From Alectoria sarmentosa (taxonomy: Eukaryota > Ascomycota > Lecanoromycetes > Lecanorales > Parmeliaceae): a stretch of 37,512 bases of DNA. The notes below the pieces were generated by a model. The model made no database searches and was not told where the DNA came from. It worked only from the letters and a program-made list of their open reading frames with translations. Each line of letters opens with the position of its first letter. Within the stretch, counting starts at the first letter, position 1. This document shows, piece by piece, positions 1-11,828 of this stretch. Made by a program: the position numbers and the translations under genes. Location: the NCBI GenBank assembly GCA_009733775.1, contig WOGZ01000322.1, forward strand, positions 1 to 37,512, written 5' to 3'.

Positions 1-2345
1 TTTGTTAACAATAACAATTTGTTAATAATAAATATTTGTTATATATAATAAACTTCAATTAGATTGATAATTAATTTACAATTTGAATATAATGTTCAGA
101 CGAAAATTAATTTAAATATATTTTAATATAAAGTTGACAAATTATTTAATCGTATATAAGCGACGATAAGATAATAACTTTTTTTTTATATTTTTTAAAA
201 TTCTTTTATTATACGATATAACGTTTAATTTTATATATTTAATAACGTTTTTTATATTAACGTATATCGAATTATTAACTTTATACTTTAAAAATCGTAA
301 TTGAAATTATCATAATTTCACGATTATAAACACAATTAATAAAGCGTTAACGATCGTAATAATCACGTTTAACAAATTTAATTTTAAAACGAGAAAAACG
401 AATATTTATAAAAAAGTTACTTAAATTCGATAACGATATAAAAAATCAAATAATTGTAACAATAAAAATAAACGCACGATGATTACGTAATTATTATATA
501 TCGTTTTTTTATTTATTTTTTATAAGTTTTATTCTTTTATTTATTTTTCAAATCACGTTTTTAATTAATAATTAAACTTATAAACGATTTATTAATAATG
601 AATTTATTAATTCGATTTTTTATAATAATTGTTAATCAGCTTATTAAATTTTTAATTATAATAAAATAATGTTTGCGCGAGTTTTTAATATAATAAATCG
701 ATTCAAAATAATTTTAATTGTCATAATTCTTTTTATCACATTTTTAACGATCGCGAATAACACGTTTAATAATAACGATAAAATTAATTTTATTTTTCAT
801 AATTTAAGCATTTAATAATCGTTCGATAAAATTTAAATTTAATAAAATTTCGATAAAACTCACAAATTTATTATTTAAAAAGTTATTATTATATATAATT
901 ATTACGAAAACGATTTTAATAATAATAAGCTTTTTTTAATAATATTAAATTTGTTATAAACGTATTAATAAATTAAATTAAATTAAAGTTTCTTTTTATA
1001 CTTTTAATTTTATAATTTATCGAATATTATATTTATAATTTAATTAAACTCATTAAATCAATTTTTTAAATATTAAAATACTTTTATTTAATTGTAACAA
1101 AAAAATCGTGCGATAAAATCGAAACGAATAAAACTCGATAATATAATATAGATTTAAATAATATAATATATTCACGAGCACGATTATTTTAAAAAATTAA
1201 TAATAAATATAAAAAAACGAATTATTATCAAATATATGCTTTTTAACTTCAATATTAAATATAATCTTTTCGCTTTTTCAAAACGATTTTATATTAAATT
1301 TATATTATATAAATTTTATTTCTTTATTATCAAACAAATCGATATCGATAACGTTTTTTTAAATGATAAATAACTTCGTTTTCGTTTTCGATTTAATTAA
1401 ATCTTTATTTTTCTTCTGCGAACGAAATTATTAACTTTTTTGAATATTTATAATCTTTAAAATCTTTTATTAACGTTTTCTTTTCTCTTTATTTTTCTCG
1501 TTATTAATTATTTATTATAAATTAATAATCGTTTACGAGTTATTTAATTAATTATCGAATCGAATTATTATCGATGTTTATATTTGAATAACAAAATTAA
1601 ATTGAAAAACGCGATAAAAATATAATTTATTCGATCGCATAAAAATTAAATTTTTATTAATAAACAATTAATTAAATACCGCTTTTTTTGAATTTATAAA
1701 TCGTTTTTTATTAATCGATAACTTCGACGATAATATATTATATAAAAAATTAAATAATTAATTCGATAACGATGAATTGAATTATAAAAAATTCAAGAGA
1801 AACTTAATTATCGAAAAAAACGTTATCGCTCAAACTTAAAAAACTTCAATTTATTAAATTTAAAAATAACGTAATTATTATACGAAACGTTATAACGAAT
1901 TTAAAATTTAATATTTAAATAATAAATGTAATAAATATATTTATTTTCGTTATAATTTCATTTTTTATAATTATATTTTAAACGAACAAAGATCGTTTAT
2001 TATTATTAATCACGAGAAAATTTATACGTCTCTTTTTCGCAATAAGTTTTTTAAAGTTAAAATGTTATTTTTTATATAATTATATAACGACGATAATATA
2101 ATTTATAAATGTGATAAAAAAGTTTTTTTATATATTTATACTTTATCGCTTAATTTATATTATGTCGCTTATTAAACAATTTTAATTTTAATTCGATTAA
2201 AAAGATGAAATAATTATTATAACGATTATCTTATTTCTTATATGATTTTGATGATGATTTAAATAAAAAATGACGAAATCGATTATTAATCGAACGCGAA
2301 CGACAACGACAGCGACAATAATAACGACAGCGACACATAAATCGA
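1..2345. repeat. AT-rich RIP-mutated block (left flank)
   Basis: Extremely AT-rich sequence with no intact gene. The remaining cytosines are largely in CpG, the pattern left when CpA (and other non-CpG C) is converted to T on both strands, as in fungal RIP. Composition changes between about 2,340 and 2,460, through a short stretch rich in CGACAA/CGACAG units (2,290-2,335). Seen: composition and dinucleotide bias. Inferred: the block is a decayed transposon, because RIP targets duplicated DNA. The only internal structure I can support is the degraded frame listed separately. Confidence 0.85.
1261..2340 (+). pseudogene. Decayed long reading frame, unknown element
   Basis: One plus-strand frame (codons in phase with position 1921) stays readable for about 360 codons with roughly 20 stops. 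That is clearly fewer than expected at this AT content. Most stops are TAA or TGA, which RIP makes from Gln and Trp codons. The frame reads like real protein: it alternates charged and aromatic segments, has several Asp/Asn pairs, and ends in an Asp/Asn/Ser-rich acidic tail (2,290-2,337) with a stop just before the island. A weaker extension back to about 1,081 is possible. I do not recognise the family. A transposon-encoded protein is the most likely source given the RIP. Confidence 0.4.
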
Positions 2346-2912
2346 AATCTAAAAAAGCTACATCTACTTTGAATGATCAATGAATTATACACGACCTCAA
2401 ATCTACACGATTTTATTGCTATATATCACGAATATTATGATTTTGTCTTCTACTTATGATGGGCGGTGGTCCACGCAAAAAATTGCGGGACCGACTACTA
2501 GTTTTGCGCTCCCGCAAAGGGTTTTGCAAATAGGAGTATCAAAAGTGTTCTTGAGTTTCAAGGGTTTTTTGAGATTTTTTCTCGAGGGATAGATGATCGA
2601 AGACAGCGTCTTTGATCGAGACGTGTTATTTATTGCCAATGCGACCTAAGGGATTCACATTCGATGACGATATTTGTAATAATAGCTAGTCAAGGAGTGG
2701 ACTGCTCTGGGCCCTTGTCCCGCAGTATATTTGAAAACACACAGTGAGTACGTTATTTTGATTTCATTGCGAATTGTCTATCTATTCATGACTGCTATCC
2801 CATTTCATGCTTTTTGGACCACTTTCAAAGATCCAAAGAAACGCTTCATGTTCGAGGCGTCCAATTGAATTGGCCTCAACCAGGTTGAACCCGATTTCGT
2901 AACCGTCATCAT
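2346..2912. other. gfa1 3' flank / island edge
   Basis: Sequence of rising GC content between the AT-rich block and the gfa1 stop codon. No gene is supported; the short frames here are low-complexity shadows. It should hold the gfa1 3'UTR and polyadenylation signals, which I cannot place precisely. The hairpin cluster at 2,468-2,527 is the only distinct structure. Confidence 0.5.
2468..2527. repeat. Nested GC-rich inverted repeats
   Basis: Two mutually exclusive hairpins overlap. The first pairs GGTCC-A-CGCAA (2,468-2,478) with TTGCG-GGACC (2,483-2,492) around an AAAA loop, leaving one bulged A. The second pairs GCAAAA..TTGCGGGA (2,475-2,490) with TCCCGCAA..TTTTGC (2,510-2,527). The GC-rich arms are unlike the AT-rich DNA next to them. 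They may be a transposon end or MITE remnant, or a structure in the gfa1 3' region; the sequence alone does not decide. Confidence 0.55.
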
Positions 2913-5185
2913 CTACTCCACGGTAACAGATTTGGCCAAATTTCGAGGGAAATCAACGTTCAGTCCTTCACCCACAGCGAGCCAGTACGCGATGAGTTGG
3001 AGAGGGATAACGTTGAGTAAACCTTGGAGACAGTCGACGGTCTTGGGAATCTCAATTTTCTCCGTCTGCTCAGAGGGAAATTCGGAGTCATTGGGATTGC
3101 AAATGACGATTGGTCGACCACCACGAGCAATCACTGGATTGGAGTGTCAGTGGACGATTCAACGCTGGGGTGCAATTATGTAGTGAATTACCTTGCTGGT
3201 AAGCATTGAGCGATTTGGCAAAGATGTCGTCGCGAGTGAGAATCATGATAATGGGCAGATTTTCGTCAACTAGGGCTAGTACACCGTGCTTCAACTCTCC
3301 AGACATGACTGCCTCACAGTGAAGGTAGGAAATTTCCTTGATCTTCAAGGCTCCTGTACATTTGAAATTAGTGTGAAGCTCGCCAGCTTTTGGAGGAGTG
3401 TGACCTCTTACCTTCCAGGGCGGTTGAGAATTGACTACCACGACCCAAGAGTAGCAAGCTCTTTTGGTGCTTGAGAAATTTAGCACACATGGCCTTGATG
3501 GGATCATTAAGTTTCAAAATCTGCTTAAACTGCTCGGAAACATGAGCCAAACCATTCATGATATCCTCGCGCCTCTTCTGCTTTGACGCACGGTCTTCGC
3601 TGAGAGAGAGTGCAAACATCATCATGGCGACGAATTGTGAAGTATACGCCTTAGTGGAAGCAACACCAATCTCGGGGCCGGCGTTGATGTGCACACCGCA
3701 GTGAGTAAGGAGCGAGATCGATGAGCCAACCACGTTGACCACCCCCACGGTCAGGGCCCCTCGCTCAAGACAGTACTTCAAAGCCATGAGGGAATCTGCC
3801 GTCTCTCCCGATTGAGATACGAAGACGCAAGTGTCGTCCCGGAATACAGGGGCTTGTCGGTCCAAGAAGTCCGATGCGAGCTCGACGGAGATTGGGATCT
3901 CTGTCAACTCCTCGAATGCCCCACGAACGGCCATACACGAATGGAAGCTAGTACCGCAGGCAATGAAGATTAAGCGGCGGCAACGGCGAATGGTGCTAAT
4001 GTACTGCTTTAAGCCACCCAAGGTGACCTTTTTGTTGGCAACATCTAGACGTCCACGCATCGTATTTATTACGGACTCGGGCTGCTCGAATATTTCTTTC
4101 TGCATGAAATGGTCGAATTTTCCTTTCATGATTTCTTGTAATTCCAGCTCGAGAGTCTGAATGGCTCTCACGTTAGAGGTCCCGTCGTCCTTGCTAAGAC
4201 GGTGAATATTGAGGGAGCCTTCGTGAATGTGGGCAATATCGTCATCTTCAAGGTACAGCACTTTCTTTGTATGCTCGACAATGGCCGAGGGGTCCGAGGA
4301 TAGGAAGAATTCGGTGGGAAGTGGTTGTCCATCCTCAGACAAGAAGGCGCGGGATTGTGAGCGGTGGAGGAGCGATTTGTCCGGAGGTGCGAGGAAATTG
4401 GCCGAAGCCTTTTTGATTGCAACATTCTGAGAAGCTCGCTCAGCAGGCAGAGGGCCGTCTTCGGCATACTCCACATCGACGAAATCAACTTTCATCTTCT
4501 TCTGCGTCCTCACGCCCACAACAAGTGGTGAACCCTTGCGAGCTGCGATAACCTCATGTGGGTAGTGTACTGATTTGAGGAGAAGACCAAAGGCTCCTTG
4601 CAGTTCCTTGATAACGGCCTTGGCGAGTACGAGGAACTCGATGTCTGGGTGCTCATCATATAGATACTTTGCGAGTTTGGCTATACACTCGGTGTCGGTT
4701 TCGGTCTCGAATTTGAACCCCTTGCCCTCAAGAAGCACTCTCAACTCTTTGTAATTGGTGATAATACCATTGTGAACGACGGAGAATTGCCAGCTCGGAT
4801 CTGATCGATGGGGGTGGCAGTTGATTCGTGATGGCTGGCCGTGTGTAGCCCAACGCGTGTGTGCAATGCCGGCGTGGGAATCAAAGACCTTGTTCATGTC
4901 TGGCTCGCTCTCTGCGATAAGCTGCTTAAGTTTGGCGACCTTGCCAACTTCCTTGAATGCAAGGACCTCATTTTTTCTGTCTCCATCAACAGCAAGACCT
5001 GCGGAGTCGTATCCTCTATATTCCAAACGCGAGAGTCCATTGACAAGCGTCTCGATGATGTATTTGCGGTCCTTTTCGACCAAGTAGTTGATGTAGCCGA
5101 AGATACCACTGTGAGAGGAATGGTCTTGTAAGCTTGGGGATGTAAATCTACCAAAAGACCAGATCAGGGCTATGACTTACCACAT
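2913..5185 (-). CDS. gfa1: Glutamine:fructose-6-phosphate amidotransferase
   Basis: Makes glucosamine-6-phosphate from fructose-6-phosphate and glutamine, the first committed step to UDP-GlcNAc and chitin; a cytosolic enzyme. Coding exons: 5185-5181, 5108-3412, 3353-3192 and 3133-2913, all with GT..AG introns (72, 58 and 58 bp) and consistent phase, giving 694 aa, the usual fungal length. The N-terminal class-II amidotransferase domain begins Met-Cys-Gly-Ile-Phe-Gly, so Cys2 is the nucleophile, and RWATHG and HNGIITNY follow. Two SIS sugar-isomerase domains come next: CGTS near residue 386, SQSGET near 433, then the second SIS domain with RGSQFSTALEG. The protein ends KSVTVE, as in eukaryotic homologues. 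Oddity: the first coding exon segment is only ATGTG, so the Cys2 codon is split by an intron with a CTTAC branch-like site. It is divergent from set1. UDP-GlcNAc feedback inhibition is known for the family but cannot be read from sequence. Confidence 0.97.
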
Positions 5186-7262
5186 GTTTGCAACGAAGGA
5201 GAGGGTGTTGGAACGAGAGTATCAAAGAAGTACCCAAACACTTGAGATGTTCTTAAAATAATGGGAGCACGATCAACACGAATTAGTAGAGGAGGTAGAA
5301 GGTTGATGGTGAAGTTGTTGCGGTTGGGAAGAGAGCAAGCTCTTTGTTGTTTATTACAGCTTTTGACGGATTTACCCCTGTCAGTGTCACTCGGAAACGA
5401 CACGCTAGCAGCCTAGCAAATGACATGAAGGCTGAGACCTTGCCCCTTTTCTCTGCTTTCGTTGTGTCTTCTCACACAAATTCGCACCTACGTGGCGAGA
5501 CAGGCGCAGTCCAGTTCATGAGTATCTTTGTCCTGTCCTGGGGCCAAAATGTAATGGCAAAGAACTAAAAATAGCATATGCGATGATGCGAGCGCCGAAA
5601 GCGTTCCTTGCAGTAGCGCCGCTTGCAAAATGAAGCTGCATGCTGCATCAAACCAGTATCCAGCCTTATGCACTCTCTCTTCGACATGACCAAATATATT
5701 AGACAGACAACTTGAGATCTAGGATGCGATTTGACCCAGGGTAGAAATCTACTCTATTCCCTTCCTTCCCAATAATCATTTTTCATTCTGGAGACGACGA
5801 CTTTCACCAGACACTTTACAGCCTTTTGTTTCCTCTCGTAGTATGTCACTTTTAACATACTGTGGCCCTTTGCCGCTATTGAGGACAGTTGGCTTCAAGG
5901 ATGTTTTGTGATGGCAGGTAATACGGCCTCAGAGCTCCACAATTCAGCTTCTTTACCACATACCCTACTAAATTCGGTGGGTAAAGTAGATTGAGACCTC
6001 GCCTGGCAGTCATCTTTCCTTTTGTTCTAAATGGCAGTGATGGAAAGCTCATGGCTTTGATTCCCCTTTGAGTCCTTACATCAAAGTCCACGTCTTACAG
6101 AACGAGACAGCATTAGAAAACACTTCTATTACAACGGGACTCCACCACCCAGGTTGATTAGTGCCTTTCGCAGAAATATTTGGTATCTCGGCTAATGGCA
6201 GCCCAGGGCTCTGAGCAAGTGGAGGAACTGTACCATCATCTACGTAGTAGCTATCGCCAAGCAACAAGGGCTAGATTTATTGTTGCCAGGCCCATGTGCC
6301 GGACGCTGCAGACGGCTCGATCTTGCCTACAAAGTTGATGCAATAAATATACCGGTCCTACCCCGGGAGGGTCTGGGAATGATTCTATATCCACCCCTTG
6401 CTCATGTAAATCAGACTTTCTTCCAGGCTTGCCAACCCTCGAACTCTTGCCTCATAATGATCCGTCATCCAGACCTTTGCTTGGGTGATATCTGTCCCGA
6501 ACAACCATCGAATACGGACGGCGAGGCTTCGTTGATAGACCTGTCGAATGGGCCTCTGCGGCAAAGGGCGAAGATGAGTTGGGAAACAGCCCTAAGTCGA
6601 AATCTGTAGTCCACGTCTCTGGCATTCTTTAACTGAGTGGAGCTGCTGATGAGGTCGTGCTGCAGCATCCAGAATGATCGCCTCTGGTGGTATCACCAGT
6701 GTCGTCGCTGCGCGAACTTCTTAAAACTTGATGTATTGATTTACCTTCAACCATGATTATGCATTTCTTCCTGTAGGTACTGTAGAGTAGAAGTCCTGTG
6801 CTAGTGAACGTGTGAATAAGAATTTGATTCGTTTTCGGCGGCGCGGAATCAGGAATCGGCTAAAATTACGGGGTTTTTTTTGGGAAATGTGAAAGTAACC
6901 GTAACCTCACTACATCCAATCGCTGTCCATGACAAGAGCCTGCCATTTGCCCACTCTCACAACCCCAGCTTTGTTCCCACGTCGCTACCCCATCGTTGCC
7001 TCACTCAAGCGAGGTCCAGTCGCAGATTCGAATCTATCACCAATTTTGTTATCTGGGCATTCACTCTGCCGGTCATCGCGTTAACGCAAACCCCCTCCCA
7101 CCGCGTGCAAAGCCACACTACACACAACATCCGGTACCAGAACGGCAAGCCTCCAAGTCCAGTACATGAGTGACAAACCGGCGGTCACATTTATTTGGTA
7201 GAGCTAGCTGGAGAGGCGAAATGGTGCATTTTAAACGGTTCAGATAGTAACAATCTCCAAGG
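5186..7262. promoter_or_regulatory. Divergent intergenic region gfa1/set1
   Basis: About 2.1 kb between the two start codons, so it should hold both promoters and 5'UTRs. I find no convincing gene. The longest frames (about 110 codons near 6,280-6,609 plus; about 65-70 codons on minus) have no recognisable domain, no splice pattern and no family resemblance. A CCAAT pentamer lies on the plus strand at 6,916-6,920, about 340 bp upstream of set1; its function is unproven. Confidence 0.5.
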
Positions 7263-10200
7263 ATGTCGCGCTCGTCAAAGGGCTTTGCCGATTTCTTCCC
7301 TACTGCTCCTTCAGTGCTCCAGCAAAAACGCTCCAAAGCTTCTCAGGATCGCAGAAGACATCAGTCTCCGTCCACAGGCCAGTCTTGTCCCTCAAGCGCG
7401 CTCTCCGCACCTCCTGCTCCCCCTGACGGGGAAGGCGAAGGCGACACCCTTCCCAACGGAACACCAAATGGCCATTTCAGCACCATGCCAAGCTCACTGA
7501 TGCGTGAGGAGAACGAGATTGCGAACAGCGACATCGCACATGAAGTCGGCTCCACTAGCTCTACGAGCACTACATCTTCTATCTTCAGTGCTGTCAACAG
7601 GGATGCCAACATGGCACATCACGATGGACCTCACAAATCTACAAGCCTAACGCCTCTCACCAATACTGACTCCTCCCCTCGAGCAAACGGTAACAATTCG
7701 CCGTCTAAAAGGCGAATTTATGATGAGCATCTCTCAGTTGGAAACTCGGCACTATCCCCGCCCCGTGACCAGCTGGAAGGCGCGTCGATTTATCGAGGCT
7801 TGGATCCTACACGTGCCCAACTGCCACCTGCGCCGTCGGCACGGCCTGGCAAAGGAGAGGTCAAGGGATTCAAAGCCGTTTACGACCCAGATTTAGATAA
7901 AACGCTGAAGGGAAAGGAAAAGAGAAGCCGTCAGGTTCAGTTCAGTCCGTTTGGTGAGGAGGTATGTTTGATCGCAAGGGGCACTGTTATGTGTATTGTT
8001 TAGAGCTTGGGCAAGCTAATGGCATTTCTTTGTAGGAAGATGGGGCTACGCCCATAGATCCTCGATTAAGGATTTCCAACTATACCAAAGGAGCTGCAAA
8101 CAAGCACAAGAACCGCCATCGAGTCGCACCCTACTCGTTAAAAGCCTACCAGTATGACAAAGAAACGTCAATTGGGCCTGGACCGCCAGTCAGAATTGTG
8201 GTGACCGGATTTGATCCTCTTACCCCAGTCAATCAGATACGTCATCTTTTCTCTAGTTTTGGAGACATAGCAGACATCACTAGTCACACCGATCCAGAAA
8301 ATGGTAGCTTCCTTGGTATATGCCTTATCAAATACAAGGACAGTCGGTCGCTTCGTGGGGGACCGGCTACATCGGCAAGCGCTGCAGCAAAGAAAGCTCA
8401 TTTGGATTGCAAAGACGGCCAGACTAGGGTTGGTCTCTGTCCTGTTTTTGCTGAACTTGATCGTGATGGGTCCGTGGGGCGGCGTGCGCTGGCCAAGGCC
8501 AAAGAAAGACAGCGATACAAAGAGAAAAAGGTGGAAATGCAAAAGAAGGAAACGAGCATCGAATTACCGGGGCCTCCTCCATCTGCACCAAAAGGTCCTT
8601 CTGCGAAATTTCCTGTTCGGCCAAACCTGATACCACCACTAGCACCGACGACGCCATTACCTCGATCCACAGCAATGCAACAGCCACCGTCACAATTCGA
8701 AGCTTCCAGAAAGGCTGCGGAAGCCGACTACCCAGGTTCAATAGAGGAGAAGCCCATACTGGATCAAATCAAGCGCGATCCATATATCTTCATTGCTCAC
8801 TGTTATGTACCTGTCATGCCCAAGACGGTACCACATTTGAAGAAGAGACTCAAAAACGAAAACTGGGAGCAAGTGAGGTGCGACAAGACGGGCTACTATG
8901 TGATATTCGAGAACTCGAAACGAGGCGAGGAATCTGCCGTCAAATGCTACAAAGCGTATCGTTTGCGTGAATTGTTCACCTACATCATGAATATGGAATG
9001 CCATGAGTTCGGAAATCCTAATTACGAAAGAAGCCCCACCCCGGAAAGAGCCATTGCGGAGCAACGTGAGAAGGCAGAGCGGGAACGGATTCGAAAGGAG
9101 GATGAGCTGGATCTCGAGGAGGAAAAAAAGCAAAGAGCTAAAAATCTCGACCCTGTGAGCGAAGCTGCAGAAGTCCTGAGGACTGAGCTCCAAGTCAAGC
9201 TCATGCAGGATGTCCGACTCAAGCTTGCAGCACCAACTCTATATGACTTTCTGAATCCCGACCGGCATGCGGACAAAAGGCGAAGACTGAATATCACAGA
9301 TCCGAACGACGGAAGAGGAAGCGGTGCCAAATTCGACATGAGCGAAACACCGCCAAACGGTACGCCAGACTCGAGAAGCGATGTCTTGTCTATTGGCCGT
9401 CGGCCCCTCGCAGCTTCGACGTTGAACGTTACTACTCTCCCCAGAATCCGGAAAGGAGTCGGTGGCAAAAGAGAGAACGTTGGCTTCACAGACGAACGGC
9501 GTAAGCAGAAAGTTCCGAAGAAGATGGCAGTCCGTGGACTTCACCATCGCTTGCCCACCTTCCGTGACGATGACGAGGATTCGGAAGACGAACTGCGTAC
9601 CACCTTCACGAGAGATACCGAAGAGCGGGACAGTAGACCAGTAAGCCGGATGAGCATTGCGTCAGACATGTCTGGAAACGAGAGCACCAATCCGACACCA
9701 AAGAAACTTCGCCGGCACAGTAGAGCTTCGGCATGGAGTATCATACCTGACGAGGAAGATACTGATGATGTCACGCCAGCTCTGACCGACATAGATCAGG
9801 AGGGTTCTCGAGATGCCAGCAAAGTCCAACAAACGTCCAAAAAGAGAAAACGACTTATTCAGGACATTGCCGACAGAAAGAAGCAAAAGGAAGACGAAGA
9901 GTTGTTCGGGATTAGCACTGCTCATGCACCTTCTACGACAATAGAACCCGATTCTTCGATCACAGGTATCCAGGTCCTTGAACTGGACGGCATAGCTGAC
10001 AATCCATCGAAAGATGTTAGCGAAACTCCTGACCGTGATTTCGAGAGCAGATTGGCAACATCGAAACAGACAAAAGGAAAGAAGAAGAAGACCAAGAAGC
10101 AGGTCTTCGAAGAGCGAGAAGCCCTCAAGAAGCAGCAAGCCAAGGCTGAATTTAATGAAATGATGGCAAATGCTCCGAAGACTGGGGAAATCCAGCCTGA

Positions 10201-11300
10201 AGCGGTGCTCCAACCTACAGAGCCTGCAATCGCTGAGAACGAATGGAGTGCAACGAAGGGGGAACCTCAGCGCACGGTTGCTGAGGATCCGAATGTGGTG
10301 CTTGACTTGGATGGATGGCAGCATACTGTCAAAGACGAGGAAGACCTCCGCTACCTGCGACAAATCCTGGCTGATCGATCTGAGGCAAGTCTGGGTTATA
10401 TACACACATGGGCCTGGAAGCAAAAAGAGCTTAAGGCGCTCAATCGTGGTGGTGAAAGGGGCGTTATCAGAGCCGAAACAAACATCGAGGGTTATTATGT
10501 ACCAAATGCCACAGGCTGCGCCAGGACTGAGGGGACCACGAAAATCTTGGAGTCAGAAAAGTCCAAGTACCTGCCTCATCGAATCAAGGTTCAGAAAGCT
10601 CGCGAAGAACGGGAAGCCCAAGCAAAGGATGACCCTGTTGCTGCCGCTGCGGAAGCTGTGGCATTAGCGTTAGCCAAAACCCAATCCAAGTCGTCCTCGA
10701 GGTCGAATCGTGTCAACAACCGTCGTCTCGTCGCCGACATTGCCGCCCAAAAACAGGTGCTGGCCACATCCAATGGCGAAGGTGACGCGATCCGCTTCAA
10801 TCAGCTGAAAAAACGAAAGAAGCCCGTCAAGTTTGCCCGTTCTGCCATCCACAACTGGGGGCTTTATGCAATGGAGAACATTGCTGCCAATGACATGATC
10901 ATCGAGTACGTCGGCGAGAAGGTCCGACAGCAAGTGGCCGACATGCGAGAGCGGCAATACTTAAAGAGCGGAATCGGCAGCAGCTACCTTTTTAGAATTG
11001 ACGAGTATACCGTCATCGACGCTACAAAGCGCGGTGGCATTGCACGGTTCATCAATCACAGCTGTGACCCAAATTGCACCGCCAAGATCATCAAAGTAGA
11101 AGGCAGCAAGCGAATTGTCATCTATGCTCTCCGGGACATTGGGCAGAGTAAGTCTTCTCTTCTTCCTCTCCAAAGCTTACCCTAATTCTTGCTTAGACGA
11201 AGAACTCACATATGACTACAAATTCGAACGTGAGTGGGGCAGCGATGATCGAATACCTTGTCTTTGTGGCACTACCCGCTGCAAAGGCTTCCTCAATTAA
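7263..11300 (+). CDS. set1: Histone H3K4 methyltransferase Set1 (COMPASS)
   Basis: Nuclear catalytic subunit of COMPASS, which mono-, di- and trimethylates H3 lysine 4 at active genes using S-adenosylmethionine. Exons 7263-7961, 8036-11147 and 11197-11300 (introns 74 and 49 bp, GT..AG) give 1304 aa. The start MSRSSKGFADFFPTAPS resembles fungal Set1 N-termini. An RRM-like domain lies at about residues 283-380 (VVVTGFDPLTP start). A second Set1-associated RNA-binding-type domain spans about 470-560. A long charged linker follows, then the N-SET region from about 985 (LDLDGWQ). The SET domain runs from about 1165 to the end: IEYVGE, FINHSCDPNC (NHSC at 1240-1243), ELTYDY (1273-1278) and the post-SET Cys cluster CLCGTTRC (1292-1299) before the terminal GFLN. 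All catalytic landmarks are present, so it appears functional. It is convergent with trm112. Confidence 0.97.
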
Positions 11301-11828
11301 CATCTTTCTTCATATCCAACCTTCCTTCTATCTAGACATTATGTTGGTAGATATGTCTTTGGCGGTCAAGTTCCTCAGCGTTGCATTCAGCTATCATAGC
11401 GTCAAAGGCGTTTCTGAAACAGTCAGGCGGCTTCCCTTGACAATCAATCCAGAAGAGCAGGACGCTTGGGTTAGCCATTCGGAAGCGAGCGCATTGAGGT
11501 CGCCGGCAAATAATGTATACTAAGTCCATATCTGATATGATGCTCTTAGAGGGCTTGGATCACTACTAAATCCGCTGTTCATCTCGAAAAGCATATCCAT
11601 TGTCCCACCTTTGCCGGAGTCTTAAACATCCTTCACTTCAGAGATCGTGCTCCATGTCAAGCAAGCAAACAGGCTCCGTAATCCATGACCTTCGAAAACC
11701 TGCCAAACGCTTCTCTCCCTTAACTGTCCCAACCCATGGATATTATCAAGCGCGCTTCAGTATTCCATCTGCCGGCCTTCTCCAGACACGCACCTTTCCC
11801 AACAGTACTTGAGATTGTCCTTGGTCGA
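11301..11828. other. Convergent intergenic region set1/trm112
   Basis: About 530 bp separating the stop codons of two convergent genes. It presumably carries both 3'UTRs and polyadenylation sites. I see no gene, tRNA or repeat in it; a 65-100-codon frame on each strand has no family resemblance. Confidence 0.5.

Noticed and set aside
1..2345. Mitochondrial DNA as the source of the AT-rich sequence
   Set aside because: No mitochondrial genes, rRNA or tRNAs. It is contiguous with nuclear spliced genes, and repeat differences carry RIP-type transitions.
6076..6267. Minus-strand frame containing a YYVDD string, resembling an RT motif
   Set aside because: Too short, without any neighbouring RT block; a chance match.
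6280..6609. Plus-strand frame of about 110 codons in the gfa1/set1 intergenic region
   Set aside because: No domain, no recognisable family, no splice structure or conserved motif. Length is within chance for this composition.
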